From contig OZ024902.1 of NCBI GenBank assembly GCA_964017125.1, positions 49,942,470 through 50,006,469 of the forward strand: a DNA stretch of 64,000 nt. The letters run 5' to 3'. Each line of letters opens with the position of its first letter. The first letter of the stretch is position 1. The notes beneath the pieces are model-generated. The model saw only the letters and a program-made list of their open reading frames with translations, did not search any database and had not been told where the DNA came from. This document shows, in pieces, positions 24,721-36,500 of the stretch. Origin of the DNA: Flabesymbios commensalis (Eukaryota; Annelida; Polychaeta; Terebellida; Flabelligeridae). The position numbers and the translations under genes were made by a program.

Positions 24721-25450
24721 TAACCTATTGTGCATTTTATGATTAAAGCATGAAATTTCTACCACTTGTAGAACATATCCTAAGGGTCATTTTAAGATGT
24801 GGAGGTAAACTGGATTTGACCTCTGATGACCTCTAGAGGTCATTGACATCGAAAGGTCAAAATATGCACTTTCAAAACCAAAAAGTAGTAAAAATTGTAT
24901 ATTACAATGTCTATGATTTTTTTCTGTGTCCCAAAAGTATGTCAAATACTCGAAGAGACTGCTTTGGATCATAAACATAACACCAAGGTCATATCAAGGT
25001 CACACTAAGGTCATTTAAAGGTCAAACTGGCAGACAATAGTTAAAATGTCCACTTTTTATCAATTTCCACGCTGTTGTTGTGCAGTCATCTATCACAAAG
25101 GACTGGTTTTGACATACTCTTCATCCTATGTATTTTCCACACACATTTTAGGATATTGAAGGCAGTATCAACCTTGGGAAGGAGGTTAGGTATTCTAGGT
25201 ATTCCACTTATTACGATCCTTCTTCAGTATTTAGTTGAACGGGTCAAATTACAATTATGCAGCATTATAAGACATTAGCTTGGGCTCCCATAGCAAAATA
25301 TCGATAAATAATTGGGTTATGAAGTTTGACATCGGGTGGGGTTTTGTTTTACTGGCGTACCATCCGAAAGCAATTTGAAGGTCATGTCAAGGTCATTTCA
25401 AGGTCAAACTGTCAAAAACTGTTACCATGATCACGTTTCTTCTTCAGAGC
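24720..25450. repeat. Internal block B, left (plus) arm
   Basis: About 700 bp carrying repeated AAGGTCA words (CAAGGTCATATCAAGGTCAC and similar). The interval 30,070-30,800 is an inverted copy, and 29,640-29,960 a second partial inverted copy. The pair encloses the central satellite as a large imperfect palindrome. The clustered AAGGTCA words look like nuclear-receptor half sites, but a repetitive origin explains them better. Confidence 0.7.
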
Positions 25451-26650
25451 TGTTCCAATATCTTTTTCAAACGTGTCTTCATTTAAAGAAGCCTAAGCTT
25501 CAGTCTGGTGGCATGTATACAATTTTTCCACAATCACATCTATCTACATCAACCTAAATGTATGCAGGTGAGCCATATCTGATAATTTAAAGAGAGCTCA
25601 GTTTTATTATATCTTAGGCCTATTGGTTATACATTTACTAGCCTTTGTGTAGCAATCATGTCTCTTTCAATAAGTTTGGTCAACGAAGCAGTGTCTTCTA
25701 ATTCGGGACCACATTATTATCTATAGGCCTACTGTAGATAGATGAATAGTGTAAGCCATGTGTGCCATAGGTATGGCGTTGATGCCATCACCTTTATCTA
25801 GTCTCTCTAGTCTAATGTTCCAGGTAGCTGGAAGTTGTTAGAAGATCACATAAAATGAGGGTCATTTATACTGATTATAACTGCTCGATTAGAACATTGA
25901 ATTGTATATATATATGTTCAGCGTGACCCTGATATCCTACTAGAAGTGGCGGGCAGGTTTTTATTCCCCTTCCGCTGGGGAAGGGGGTTTTAGTCATGCT
26001 GGGATCTATCAAGCGTGAGGCATCAGGCGGCACTTTATAATTTGTGTGGGTGCACTAACTAAGCATGCTACCAAAATGCAAAATATCTGCCAGAGTTCAA
26101 CTTCATAATTTGTTGTGGGCGCAAAAACTCAAAACCTTAAACAGAAATTATCCAAATCTTACAATCACATTCCCCACGATTGTGACGATATGGAGATGTA
26201 CAGGCAATTTGTTCAAGCTTTCGCTGAAATTTAAAATGGCCGCCACAAATCAACTTAATAATTTATTGTGCCGCAAAAACTCAAACTTTGTAAGAAATTA
26301 GTCAAATTTTACAATCAAATTCTCCACAATATGGAGATGTGCAGGTGATTTTTTAAACATACCGGATACTAGAATTCATTTCTAGGCTACATCGATTTTT
26401 CAGAAAGCTCGGCAAAATATCGATGTCACGACTGCCAAATAATTTTCTCGATAAATTAGGAACCTGTCACCACGAAATGTATATAAAACTGATAAAAACT
26501 GATATCGTTCGGTATTCAATTCATTCTGAATAGACTCCATTATTTTCTATTAGGACATGACGCTTTTCCATGACTTGTCGACAACAGTTGCATTATAACT
26601 AGACTAAACCTTTCACAGCCATCAAATAGGATATATAATATTAACTACTT
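25451..26650. repeat. Interval with a roughly 150-bp tandem duplication
   Basis: Mostly unique AT-rich sequence. Between about 26,030 and 26,365 a roughly 150-bp unit is repeated at least twice, marked by CAACTTCATAATTTGTTGTG and CAACTTAATAATTTATTGTG, each followed by CGCAAAAACTCAAA. No gene. Confidence 0.55.
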
Positions 26651-28575
26651 TGTACATTTACTACTCCGTTATAACGGTATAGTATTTCGTTTTAACAGTC
26701 TACTATTCCGCTATGACGGTCTAGTATTTCGTTATAACGGCATATTATTTCGTTATAACGGTTTACTAATCCGTTATAACGAGCTACTGTTCCGTTACAA
26801 CGGTCGAGTATTTGTTTTGACGGTCTACTATTTCGTTATAACGACCTACCATTCCGTTATAACGGTCTGGTATTTCGTGATAACGTTCTACTCATCCGCT
26901 AAAACGGTCTACTAATCAGTTATATTGGTCTACTGTACCGTTATAACGGTCTAGCATTTCGTTATAACGGTGTAGTATTTGGCTACAACGGTCTACTATT
27001 CCGCTACAACGGTTCATTATTGCGCTATAGCGGTATGTTATTCCGTTGTGGCTAGTATTTCGTTAAAGGTCTAGTATTTCGTTATAACGGTCCACTATTC
27101 CGTTACAACGGTCTACTAATCCGTTATAGCGGTGTACTAGTCCGTTATAACGGTCTACTATCCTTTTTTAAGGGTCTAGTATTTCGTTATAACTGTCTTT
27201 TATTTTGTTATATACCGTTATACCGAAATAGTAAACAGTTATAACGAAATACTAGACCGTTTTAACGGATTAGTAGACCGTTATAACGGATTAGCAGATC
27301 GTTATAGCGGATTAGAGGTCCGTTATAGACGATTAGTAGATCGTCATAACGGATTAGTAGGCCGTTATAACGGGATAGTAGACCGTTATAACGAAATACT
27401 AAACCGTTATAACGAGATACTAGACCGTTATAACAGAATAGTACACCGTTATAACGGAAGACTTTACCGGCATAACAAAATACTAGACTGCTGTAGCGAG
27501 ATAGTAGACCGTTATAACGAAATACTAGACCATTATAACGGAATAGAAGAACGTAATAGCGGAAGACAAGACCGTTATAATGGAGTAGTAGACCGCTATA
27601 ACAAAATTCTAGACCGTTATAACGGATTAGTAAGCCGTTATACCGGATTTGTGGGCCGTAATAGCGTGATACCAGACCGTCATAGCGAAATACTAGACCG
27701 TTATAACGGGATAGTAGACAGTTATAACGGATTAGTAGACCGTTATAACGAGATACTAGACTGTTATAATGGAATAGTAGACCGTTATAACGGAAGACTT
27801 TACCGTTATAACGGAATAGTAGACCGTTATAACGGATAAGTAGACCGTTATAACGGATTAGGGGACCGTTATAACGTGATACTAGACCGTCATAACGAAA
27901 TACTAGACCGTTATGACGGGATAGTAGACCACTTTAACGAAATACTAGACCGTTGTAACGGAATAGTAGACGGTTAAAACGGAAGACTAGACCGTTATAA
28001 AGGGATACTAGACAGTTATAACGGACTAGTAAACCGTTATAACGTGATACTAGACCGTCATAACAAAATACTAGACCGCTATAACGGAATAGTAGACCGT
28101 TATAGCGGATCAGTAAGCCGTTATAACGGATTTGTAGGCCGTAATAGCGTGATACCAGACCGTCATAACGAAATACTAGACCGTTATAACGGGATAGTAG
28201 ACGATTATAACGGATTAGTAGACCGTTATAACGAAATAGTAGACCGTTATAGCGGAATAGTAGACCGTTATAACAAGATATTATACCGTTATAACGGAAT
28301 AGTAGACAGTTATAACGGAAGACTTGACCTTATAAAGACCGTTATAACTGATTATTAGACCGTCATAACGAATTACTATACCCTTATAACGAAATACTAG
28401 ACTGTTATAACAAATATTACACCGTTATGAAGGATTAGTAGACCGTCATAACGAAATACTATGCCCTTATACCGAAATACTAAACTGTTATAACGAATAT
28501 CACATTGTTATGAAGGCTTAGTAGACCGTTATAACGGATTAGTAGACGTTATAAAGGATTGAAAAAAATCTTATT
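26650..28575. repeat. Central 21-bp palindrome-core satellite with an orientation switch
   Basis: About 1.9 kb of roughly 90 units near 21 bp, consensus CCGTTATAACGGTCTACTATT. Up to about 27,215 the units read in this direction; beyond it they read as the complement (AATACTAGACCGTTATAACGG) to the end. The arms are unequal, about 0.57 and 1.36 kb. Each unit has its own CCGTTATAACGG palindrome, so the array is palindromic at two scales. The 21-bp period leaves long stop-free frames that give a 7-residue pattern; these are not genes. Confidence 0.88.
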
Positions 28576-29640
28576 GTCATAAAAACACTTTGTTTTGGCT
28601 GATATAGTTTTTTCTCTTTGAATTATCCACGCCTGTATTGATATCTGGGCGGAAAACAATCAAAATGGCTGCCAAGAAATCGCCGAAATTATTATGCTTT
28701 TGCTAATTCTAAAATCCCTCTATCAGAGTACTACACGCCGTGATAATTACTTAATGGCACATATATTCATTATGCATATAAGACAATGATCAGTAATAAT
28801 CTACTTGTTCACTTGTATCCACCTTCATTTACAAGGGGAGATAGAGGGCGGAATATTTGTGAAATATATATTTCCAAACTAAATTCTCGTAAAATAAATA
28901 ATTGTCTGATTGTGTAAATAATATTTAAATTTGAATTAAATAATGATTTCAGCTGATGAGCAACATCATCTAATAGTCCTAATAAAATTCGAGCCTCATT
29001 TATCTGGCATCATTAAATAACCTTTAAATTTGTAAAGCCTCGCTTTGCTCGGATTGTTTGCCTCCAGATCAAGGCTAGGATTAGTTTGGGATCCAAATTT
29101 GTAGACAGAAAAATATATAGGGAAGTGAAATAAATATATATCTTCACACAAAAAAACTGAAATAAATATATTGCCCGAGTGTGAAAAAAGTAAACTTTTG
29201 CAGATAGAAAGTGAATTTAATAATTTGTCCAATTGAAAAGTCCCCCCCCCCCTAGTAATTGAATGGTGCCTAAATAGATACATATATGTTTAAATGTGTA
29301 GTATAGCCCTAGTCACGATACCACGAACACATATTAGTACTGTGAGTAACATCATATCGCTGTATATTTTTGAAATACTGATTAACGTTGCCTCTCACTC
29401 TTGTATAAACCAATCGATGTACAAGATGTCTACAGTTGACATACAAAAAGGGCACCCTACGGCTTCCTGGAATTGGGCTTTTCAAGGTCTAATGAAGGTC
29501 ATTTCAAGGGTGTGTGTTTTCATACAATATATTGGGACATATAATGACTGTGTGTTTTCACTATCACCAAATTTTATCTATGTGATACATATTCTGCAAA
29601 TAAATATTTTGCCCAAGCTGATGTTTCACACTGCCGCACG
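28576..29640. other. Non-coding spacer in the 18-kb element
   Basis: AT-rich sequence without repeats that I can trace elsewhere in the window, apart from a C-run at about 29,243-29,252. The open frames here are short and lack family resemblance. Confidence 0.45.
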
Positions 29641-30800
29641 CTGATAAAAAAGTTGATATTTTCAGATTTTTCTGCTATTTGACCTTAATGTAAATTTAAT
29701 ATGACTTTGGTGTTATTCTTATCATTAATAGTAGTCTCTTTGAGCATTTGAAATAATTATGAAATACAAAAATAGTTTATAAATATGGTAATACACAATT
29801 TTCACCACTTTTGGCTTCGCGAATGAGTATTTTGACCTTTCGATGTCGATGACCCCTAGAGGTCACCATGGGTCAAATCTAGCTTACCTCCACAATTTAA
29901 AATAAAGAACAGGATATGTGTCTCTAATGGTAGAAGTGTCATGCTTTAATTATAAAATGCACAATTGTTTCATTGCAGGAGCTTAACCACTAAAATATTT
30001 TGTAGTATTTTGTGTTTTTTGCCGAACTTTCTTAAAAATTGATTCAGCCTAGAAATTAATTCTGTTATCCGATATGAAAGTAAAAATAAATATTTTTTAT
30101 GATTTTTGACAGTTTGACCTTGAAATGACCTTGATGTGACCACCTTAACGTTGTTTTTCGACGGTACCCCAGTAAAACATAATCATAACCCATGTCAAAC
30201 TTCATAGCCCAATTATGCATCAATAGTTTGCCATAGGAGCCCAAACAGCTGTTTAACAGCTGCTGCACACTGTAATTTTCTCGTCCAATTAAATATTTAG
30301 GAAGGGGTGTAGTAAGGGGAATACTTAGCGTATATTCCCCTCCCAAGCTAGATACTGCCCTCAATCTCCTAAAAGGAGCGTGGAAAAGATATGTGACCAA
30401 TACTGTGTCAAAAACAATCCTTTGTAATAGATGACTGCACCACTAGTATTGTTTAAAAGTGGATATTTTCACTATTTGTTGCCATTTTGACCTTGAAATG
30501 ACCCTAAAGTAACCTTGACATGACCTTGGTGTTGTTTATGATTAACAGCAGTCTCTTAGAGTATTTGGCACAGCTCTGGAATACAAACACATTTTATAGA
30601 TATTGTAATACACAATTTTCACCACTTTTTTGGCTTCATAATTGGATATTTTGGCCTTACGAGGTCAATGACCTCTAGAGGTCACCGGGGGTCAAATCTA
30701 ACTTACCTCCACATCTCAAAATAAAACCCAGGATATGTGCTAATAATGGTAGAAGTTTCATGCTTTAATCATAAAATGCACAATGGTTTCATTATGGGAG
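29640..30800. repeat. Internal block B, right (inverted) arm and partial copy
   Basis: 30,070-30,800 is the inverted partner of 24,720-25,450: it contains CTTGAAATGACCTTGATGTGA and the shared 'GACCTCTAGAGGTCA' palindrome. The end of the block is repeated once more, in the same orientation, at 29,640-29,960. Confidence 0.7.
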
Positions 30801-30809
30801 CTTAACCGC

Positions 30810-31600
30810 TACACTAATACGCCATTAGGCCGACCCTATGTTTACTTTTGTCTTCCTGATACATTGTGTAAGATAATACATGAAAATGTTTATCAAGGAA
30901 AGTGTGATCTATAACCCCTTCAAACAATCAGTATACATGACCATGCATGATTTGCGTTTTTTTCATTTTTATATTGAGTGATTTGTGAGTTACAACACTA
31001 GTTGTATACTTTATGATATTGTATTTTTAAATGATCTATAGTGGATATATTCGTCATGTTTTGATGGTGCATGAAAGCTCACTATCGTTGCAAATATAGT
31101 GTGAAAATCATTTAAAAAAATTACAATATTTCCAGTTTTGTAGAATGTATGCAATTTTCTTTTAAAACTAAAATCACATCTAAAAGGCTACCCTTTATAT
31201 AAGGTCATGTGAGCACTTTGACCAGATTATATAAGCCAAACAGTAAACACATTTATTTTAAAGCATTTGATATTTTTTAGTACGATCATAATCTAGGTCA
31301 TAACGTATGACATAATTTGAATAATGATCAATAACGCCGTCTAATATTTTATTGAAAATGTCCTTAAAAAACAGCAGCAGGTGTACTTGGTGAATTATAA
31401 TAGGTCACAAAACACCATTTATGTTTACTTAGTATCGCTTTAATGGAAAGACATGGTGAGTTTTAACTTTTATGTTCTACGTCTTCCTCCTGGATGGATG
31501 GTATATCAATACTTATATACGCCATTAGGCGAACACTATGTTTACTTTTGTCTTTCTGATACATTGTGTTAGATTATACATAAAATTGTTTATCTAGTGT
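30810..31600. repeat. Internal block A, right copy
   Basis: Direct copy of 23,990-24,720 at a distance of about 6.8 kb; most bases match by eye. It is followed by the start of a further unit (ACGCCATTAGGCGAACACTA near 31,519), so block A is itself a tandem repeat of about 650-700 bp. Confidence 0.72.
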
Positions 31601-31689
31601 GATCAATTTTAGTTTAATAAATGTTCCATTTCGAAGAAGTTCTGTTTTATGCTGTTGATGTATAAATAAGCAATAAAGATATTTTGTGT

Positions 31690-31915
31690 GTGCTTCAGTA
31701 TTTAAAATTTTACTTCTTGAAAACAGTCCTCAAATTAATGCGTACCAATTTGTATTAAAAACAAACGTTGTCCAGCTGAATTAAGTGAAGGCATTATATT
31801 TAGTAGGTGCTTCAGTTTTTAAAATGTTACTTCTTGAAAACAGTCCTCAAATTAATGCGTACAAATTTGTATTAAAAAACAAAAGTTGTCCAGCTGAATT
31901 AAGTAAATACATTAT
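31690..31915. repeat. 116-bp tandem duplication
   Basis: Two copies of a unit beginning GTGCTTCAGT and containing CTTCTTGAAAACAGTCCTCA and GTTGTCCAGCTGAATTAAGT, offset by about 116 bp. The second copy is slightly diverged. Confidence 0.75.
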
Positions 31916-31979
31916 TCGAAGTCTTATGTTCAGTAGCAAAGAACGTTACTCCTGAGTAACTAGTCTTGTTATCATTCTA

Positions 31980-33495
31980 ATTTTTTTATAGCGATCTATA
32001 ATGTCGTTAAATCGACTCAGTATAAGTCGTTATAACGAGTTAATAAGTCGGTAAATTGACTTAGTATAAGTCGTTATAACAACTTATAATTCGCTAAGTC
32101 GATTTGTCAGAAGTCATTAAATCGATTTAGTATAAGTCCTTATATCGACTTGGTATAAATCGCTATGACGATTTATAAGTCGTTATAACGATCTAGTAAG
32201 TCGTTGAATCGACTTAGTATAAGTCGACTTATAAGTCGTTAAATTGACTCAGTATAGTCGCTATAATGACTCATATGTCGTTAAATCGACTTAGCTTAAA
32301 TCGTTAAATCGACTGAGTAGGCACTGTAAGTCGTTAAGCCGAATTAGTGTAAGTTTTTATAACGATATATAAGTCGCGATAATCGACTTAGTATATCGAC
32401 TTGGTAAGTCGTTAATTATACTAAGTATAAGCTGTTATAACGACTGATAAGTTAGTTACACTTCGTTGTACTAGGTCAATTTAATGATATGAATTATGAG
32501 AATGTTAAGTAGTAGTAAATCTTTGCTTTACGTCACTTTTCGGCACAAAAGGTCTTTTAAGTGACATTGTAATACGATAAAAACGTTGTAGTCAATTGAT
32601 GAGATGAATGATGTACAGATGATAATGTGAGGGTGGGGGTGATAGGGCATGGTGGGTTATTGAGAGCGTTTTCCTTCGCTCGCCCGATAAGGGGTTCTGG
32701 GCATGTCTAGGGGATATACCCCCAGACATGCCCAGACGGCCGGAGACTTGAGTTTCGCTGTACAATTTAATGATGAAACTCTGTGGCATTTTGCGCAGCT
32801 CCGCTATCCTCGGGTCGGATAGTCCCCAGAGTAACAATAGGAAGGATCACTCCCTCTGGGTAACTCCATTCATCCCACGTGAGAGACCTAATGTCAAACA
32901 CGCTATTGCCGGTTATTTAAGGCTACCACAGCCTACATCAGCGCCAGCACTGATGCGGGTGCTGCATTGGCTCCGCTGTTGAGCGGAGGAACCAGGGTAC
33001 GCCACTGGCAATCCGCCCGAAGATTATAGCCAGATACAAGGAGGCTGCAGCTGCCCTTGGATGATTGCTGTAGACTAGTGCTTCCGTACAATGCCGTAAC
33101 AGCATCCAACAGACGAAACAGATCCCTAATGACCCTCCCCGAATGGGGGCGAAAAGTACTACTACTAGCAATCATCCCAGTACCCCATGAGAATGTCAAA
33201 GCCCACATTCACCCGAAATCTGCTGCTTAGAGGCAAATAACGTTACCCTTTGTTCTCCAATGTGCTCTGTGAAACATCTGAAATATAATATTTTATTACA
33301 AATTGGAACGCAAATACATTGCAAATGCGTGCCAATTTGTAATAATTTATTACAATTTGGGACGCAATTGCAGTGCAAATGCGTTCCAATTTGTAATAAT
33401 TTATTACAAATTGGGACGCAATGATATTACATATGCGTTCCAATTTGTAATAATTTATTACAAATTGGAACGTTATTACAAAATGGGACGCAACA
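31980..33495. repeat. Right terminal inverted repeat of the 18-kb element
   Basis: Inverted partner of the left terminus. Outside in: palindrome units (33,285-33,490, about one unit more than at the left), the shared unique block, then, after a 681-bp retroposon insertion, the GTCGTTATAACGAC satellite (31,985-32,460). Without the insertion the arm is about 820 bp long. Confidence 0.78.
32506..33186 (-). mobile_element. GC-rich retroposon, longer copy in the right TIR
   Basis: 681 bp flanked by a 10-bp duplication ATGAGAATGT (32,496-32,505 and 33,187-33,196). It is the inverted, longer relative of 17,873-18,418. Read on the minus strand it has an extra roughly 130 bp at the 5' end and finishes with GATTTACTACTACTTA. 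A minus-strand frame of about 90 codons spans 32,933-33,208 but crosses the insertion boundary, so at most its inner part could be a fragment of an element ORF. No domain recognised. Confidence 0.74.
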
Positions 33496-33500
33496 TCTCC
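33496..33500. repeat. Target-site duplication of the 18-kb element (right copy)
   Basis: TCTCC, matching 15,407-15,411. The host sequence continues TGATCTTCTGCG. Confidence 0.65.
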
Positions 33501-36500
33501 TGATCTTCTGCGTGGACCGTCGTGACTGAAATTTCGGTGCGACTAGATCACGCATGCGCAACATCATCGTGACAATTAGTAACATGGTGCAAACTATGCT
33601 TGCAGTGACTGACACTGAATGCCACCATCGCAAATTATGTGTAAACAGTGCGCAACTTGTGGCGAAATAAGCGTAGCAGTGCGTGGCAACACGCATACTT
33701 GCATGACATTGAAGCAGTACGCATTGCGCAACTAGTGCATGTCAGCTAGCACGCAGTAGCGCAAACTATGCGCAACGTTGTCGTACTATCGGGCTGCGTA
33801 CCATTAAAATGGCACGTCGTGGCACGCCATTCTGCGGAGCTTTGCGTGACAGTTTTGCGGGCAAGTGTCAGGGTGGCATCGCTCAAACAAACTAAAGCCG
33901 GGCCTCGGATTTCGGTAACTCTTTTTCTAGTAACCTTGATAGCAAATATCAAGTCTATGGCGCTTCCTACTTTATGTATGAAAGAACAACCTGTGGTGAT
34001 GTCTTTAAGAATTCTAAGGTTCCTGACCAACTAAATCATTTGTAAATTATAGAGATGAAGGACAGCTGTATTATCTTGTACACGATCATAGAATTGAAGC
34101 AATGTTATTAATTTTGAGAAATCCAAAACTAAATGTAAACAGGTATGCCATAGGAAACCGGTACTTGTGGTAATAAACATAAATCAATTCGTTCATTTTG
34201 AAACATATTAACTGTTCATCCTACGAAAACATATTAAGTGGCGTCTGCTACTTTTAATAGATACATTATTGACATATCATTAAATAACATTATCATTAAA
34301 TTAATAACTACGATGATACCACTCTTTATAAAAGTTTTCTTTTCGTGATATCAATAATATAAAACGCCTAAGTTTTATAATAAACCTAGAGTTATAAAAA
34401 GTGATTACTTGGTTAAACATAAAGAAATTTCCATAAATGTACCTAAATCTCAATACATGATCTTTCACGTTCCTCAGCGTAAGATATTGCTAGCACTTAC
34501 GTAGAAGAGTTTTTTTCTTGGTATAACATTAGATGACCATGTAAATTGGAACGCACCCACTAATAACATAAAATAAAATATCTAGTGTCATAGGCATTAT
34601 TAACAGAACAAAACACCACCAATTTAAATACTTTATAATAGTTGATTTTAGCTCACTTGCATTATTTAAATTGCAAAATAGGTATATTCGAGCCATAACT
34701 TGTAGTAGGCCCTACTCCGGGTTAAAAGCATGACACTTGACATACATAAAGAGTGACCTGCGCTCAGCAATTTTATATATAGAACGACTTTATTATTGCC
34801 CCCTAGCGGCCACAGGGCGAATTTTTATTTTGGGTCTAAACCGAGCCTTGAATTTGTTTGTTTTCAGGACCATACGCAAACGTGGACGTTTTGTTGAGTA
34901 TCCTTCCTACACTCAGATAACTGTTTATCATTTGGTGAGATATCTTGAACAAAATTAGTAGAAGTGTATCTGTTGAGAATATGGCACATAGAAAAAAAAT
35001 ACAAAGTACAATTTTGTTTTGTTTTGAAACATTGTGTTCTGGCTGTTAACGCAGGCTCATAGTCAAGATGTCGATCTATTTAAAGACTTTACACTTCTTA
35101 ATACTGATTGAATCATATAACTATGCTGCAGTTTTCGAAAACACTTCTTTTACAAGCGAAATACCCACGAAAAAAAGTCTGGATTGTGCAATAAACAAGC
35201 AGAAGAACAAATTTTGGAACACAGTGTTACAGTTGGAATTGTGTGCATTAAATATAGCCCCCCCCCTTTATCGGGCGAATTAGGCAAGGTGGTTATCTAG
35301 ATGCATCATGTCATTGCCATGCAACCTTCACTGTACTAAAAAAATAGTGAAGGATAATTTGTAGACCACAAGACATTGCCCTTGACCCATCTTGCCCAGG
35401 TCCGGCCTTGACAACAGGGGTGCAATGGGGCTATAGGCAGAGAGAGAGGGGTGAGAACAACATGACTATTACATGTGACGTCACCGTTCTACTGACTTCA
35501 GTGTGAAGGGGGTCGTGGATGCATAGCTTATGTGCGGGAGCTCAAGGTGTTTGCCAGTGGCATACAATTCGATAGCTGAAGGTGCCCTTGACCAGGCCCA
35601 TGAAGAGTTATGATGGAGGTCCTTTTGGTTTGACAGATAACAACAGCTTTGAAACTCTAGATGATCGCAGAACCTGAGATTTAAATGTTGCACGATAGGA
35701 AGGTTTAAAACTGATGACCAAACATCACCCCAAAGAGAAAAAAAATGATGATGCTGAAAAAACATGGGATATTTTGAAAACAGGCCAACAGTTGTATGAA
35801 ATCAAAAACATTGTAAGAGTATATAACTAGCTGACATATTCTCCTATCAAGACATAATCGCTATCATTGAAAGGGGGGAAGTTATTTAAAATGCCCAGGC
35901 CCTTACCTAGTCATGCTGGCTGGTGTTGTTCCGGGTGGGAAGCCAGTATGGAGTACACCTCATCAAACTCAAAAGGCATGTTGAGCTTATACACTATGAC
36001 TGTAAAAAGCCTGGACAGGACATTTAGTCCTAGAAGTGCAAGTGAGGAGCTTGGCCTTCCATAAAGTCTAAGGATAATAGCAAACGTTCAATGATGAGAG
36101 GTAACTGGATGATATTAGAAGTTATTTAAGCAGTAACTGGCACGCCTATGCTTTCAAAATTGTGTCGTACAAAAATGTGTCGCACATGAACAAACCGTTC
36201 AAAAGTTATCTAAACAAGACATCCGTGGCCGTCATCTTGGATTTTTTCTTTTTGTGCATTTCCTGCAGAATGTTCACAAAGTTGTCCACTTAGGTTGTGT
36301 TCGTGGGTATACGGAGAGATGATTTCCACTGGCCAACGTTTTGCAGCACGCCATGTCCCTCGTATAGTTGTCTTAACGAGAGTTTCCTTGTCGACTTATT
36401 TTTCTACGGTTTGATTGTACATGTTTTGACAAAATAAATGAATCCTGAATCTAGCTATGCAATTTCAAACGGCATGTCTTTGGTGTCTAGCTAGCTGTTT

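Larger units (their letters stand above)
15412..33495. mobile_element. 18-kb non-coding TIR (foldback-like) element
   Basis: The outer ends are inverted copies: TGTTGCGTCCCA at the left and its complement TGGGACGCAACA at the right, flanked by TCTCC on both sides. The inverted similarity runs inward for at least about 600-800 bp through CCAATTTGTAATAA palindrome arrays, a shared unique block (the ACAAAGGG...GGGTGAATGTGGGC stretch) and a GTCGTTATAACGAC satellite. The interior has direct and inverted block duplications around a 1.9-kb satellite at 26,650-28,575. No credible protein is encoded, so it is non-autonomous. Without its nested 4.9-kb element and the retroposon in its right arm it would be about 12.5 kb. 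Foldback elements and sea urchin TU elements have a comparable repeat-built TIR design; the superfamily is not assigned. Confidence 0.75.

Noticed and set aside
26650-28575. CRISPR-like or protein-coding array (regular repeats of about 21 bp; open frames with a 7-residue pattern)
   Set aside because: There are no unique spacers between repeats, and the genome is an animal's. The open frames follow from a 21-bp period without stops in some phases.
24985-30520. Clusters of AAGGTCA as nuclear-receptor enhancers
   Set aside because: They lie in duplicated repeat blocks with a local AAGGTCA tandem habit, so a repeat origin is simpler.
15412-33495. The 18-kb element as a Polinton/Maverick
   Set aside because: Size is in the range, but there is no polymerase, integrase, ATPase or capsid-like frame. 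The ends are TG...CA with 5-bp duplication, whereas Polintons usually start AG and duplicate 6 bp.
15412-33495. The 18-kb block as an ordinary centromeric or heterochromatic satellite region
   Set aside because: The mirrored termini, target duplication and unique blocks shared by both arms fit a bounded element rather than an open-ended satellite field.
33427-34034. Overlapping open frames right of the 18-kb element
   Set aside because: They run on both strands in a locally GC-rich, TGCGCA-rich stretch, one crosses the element's boundary, and none shows a domain.
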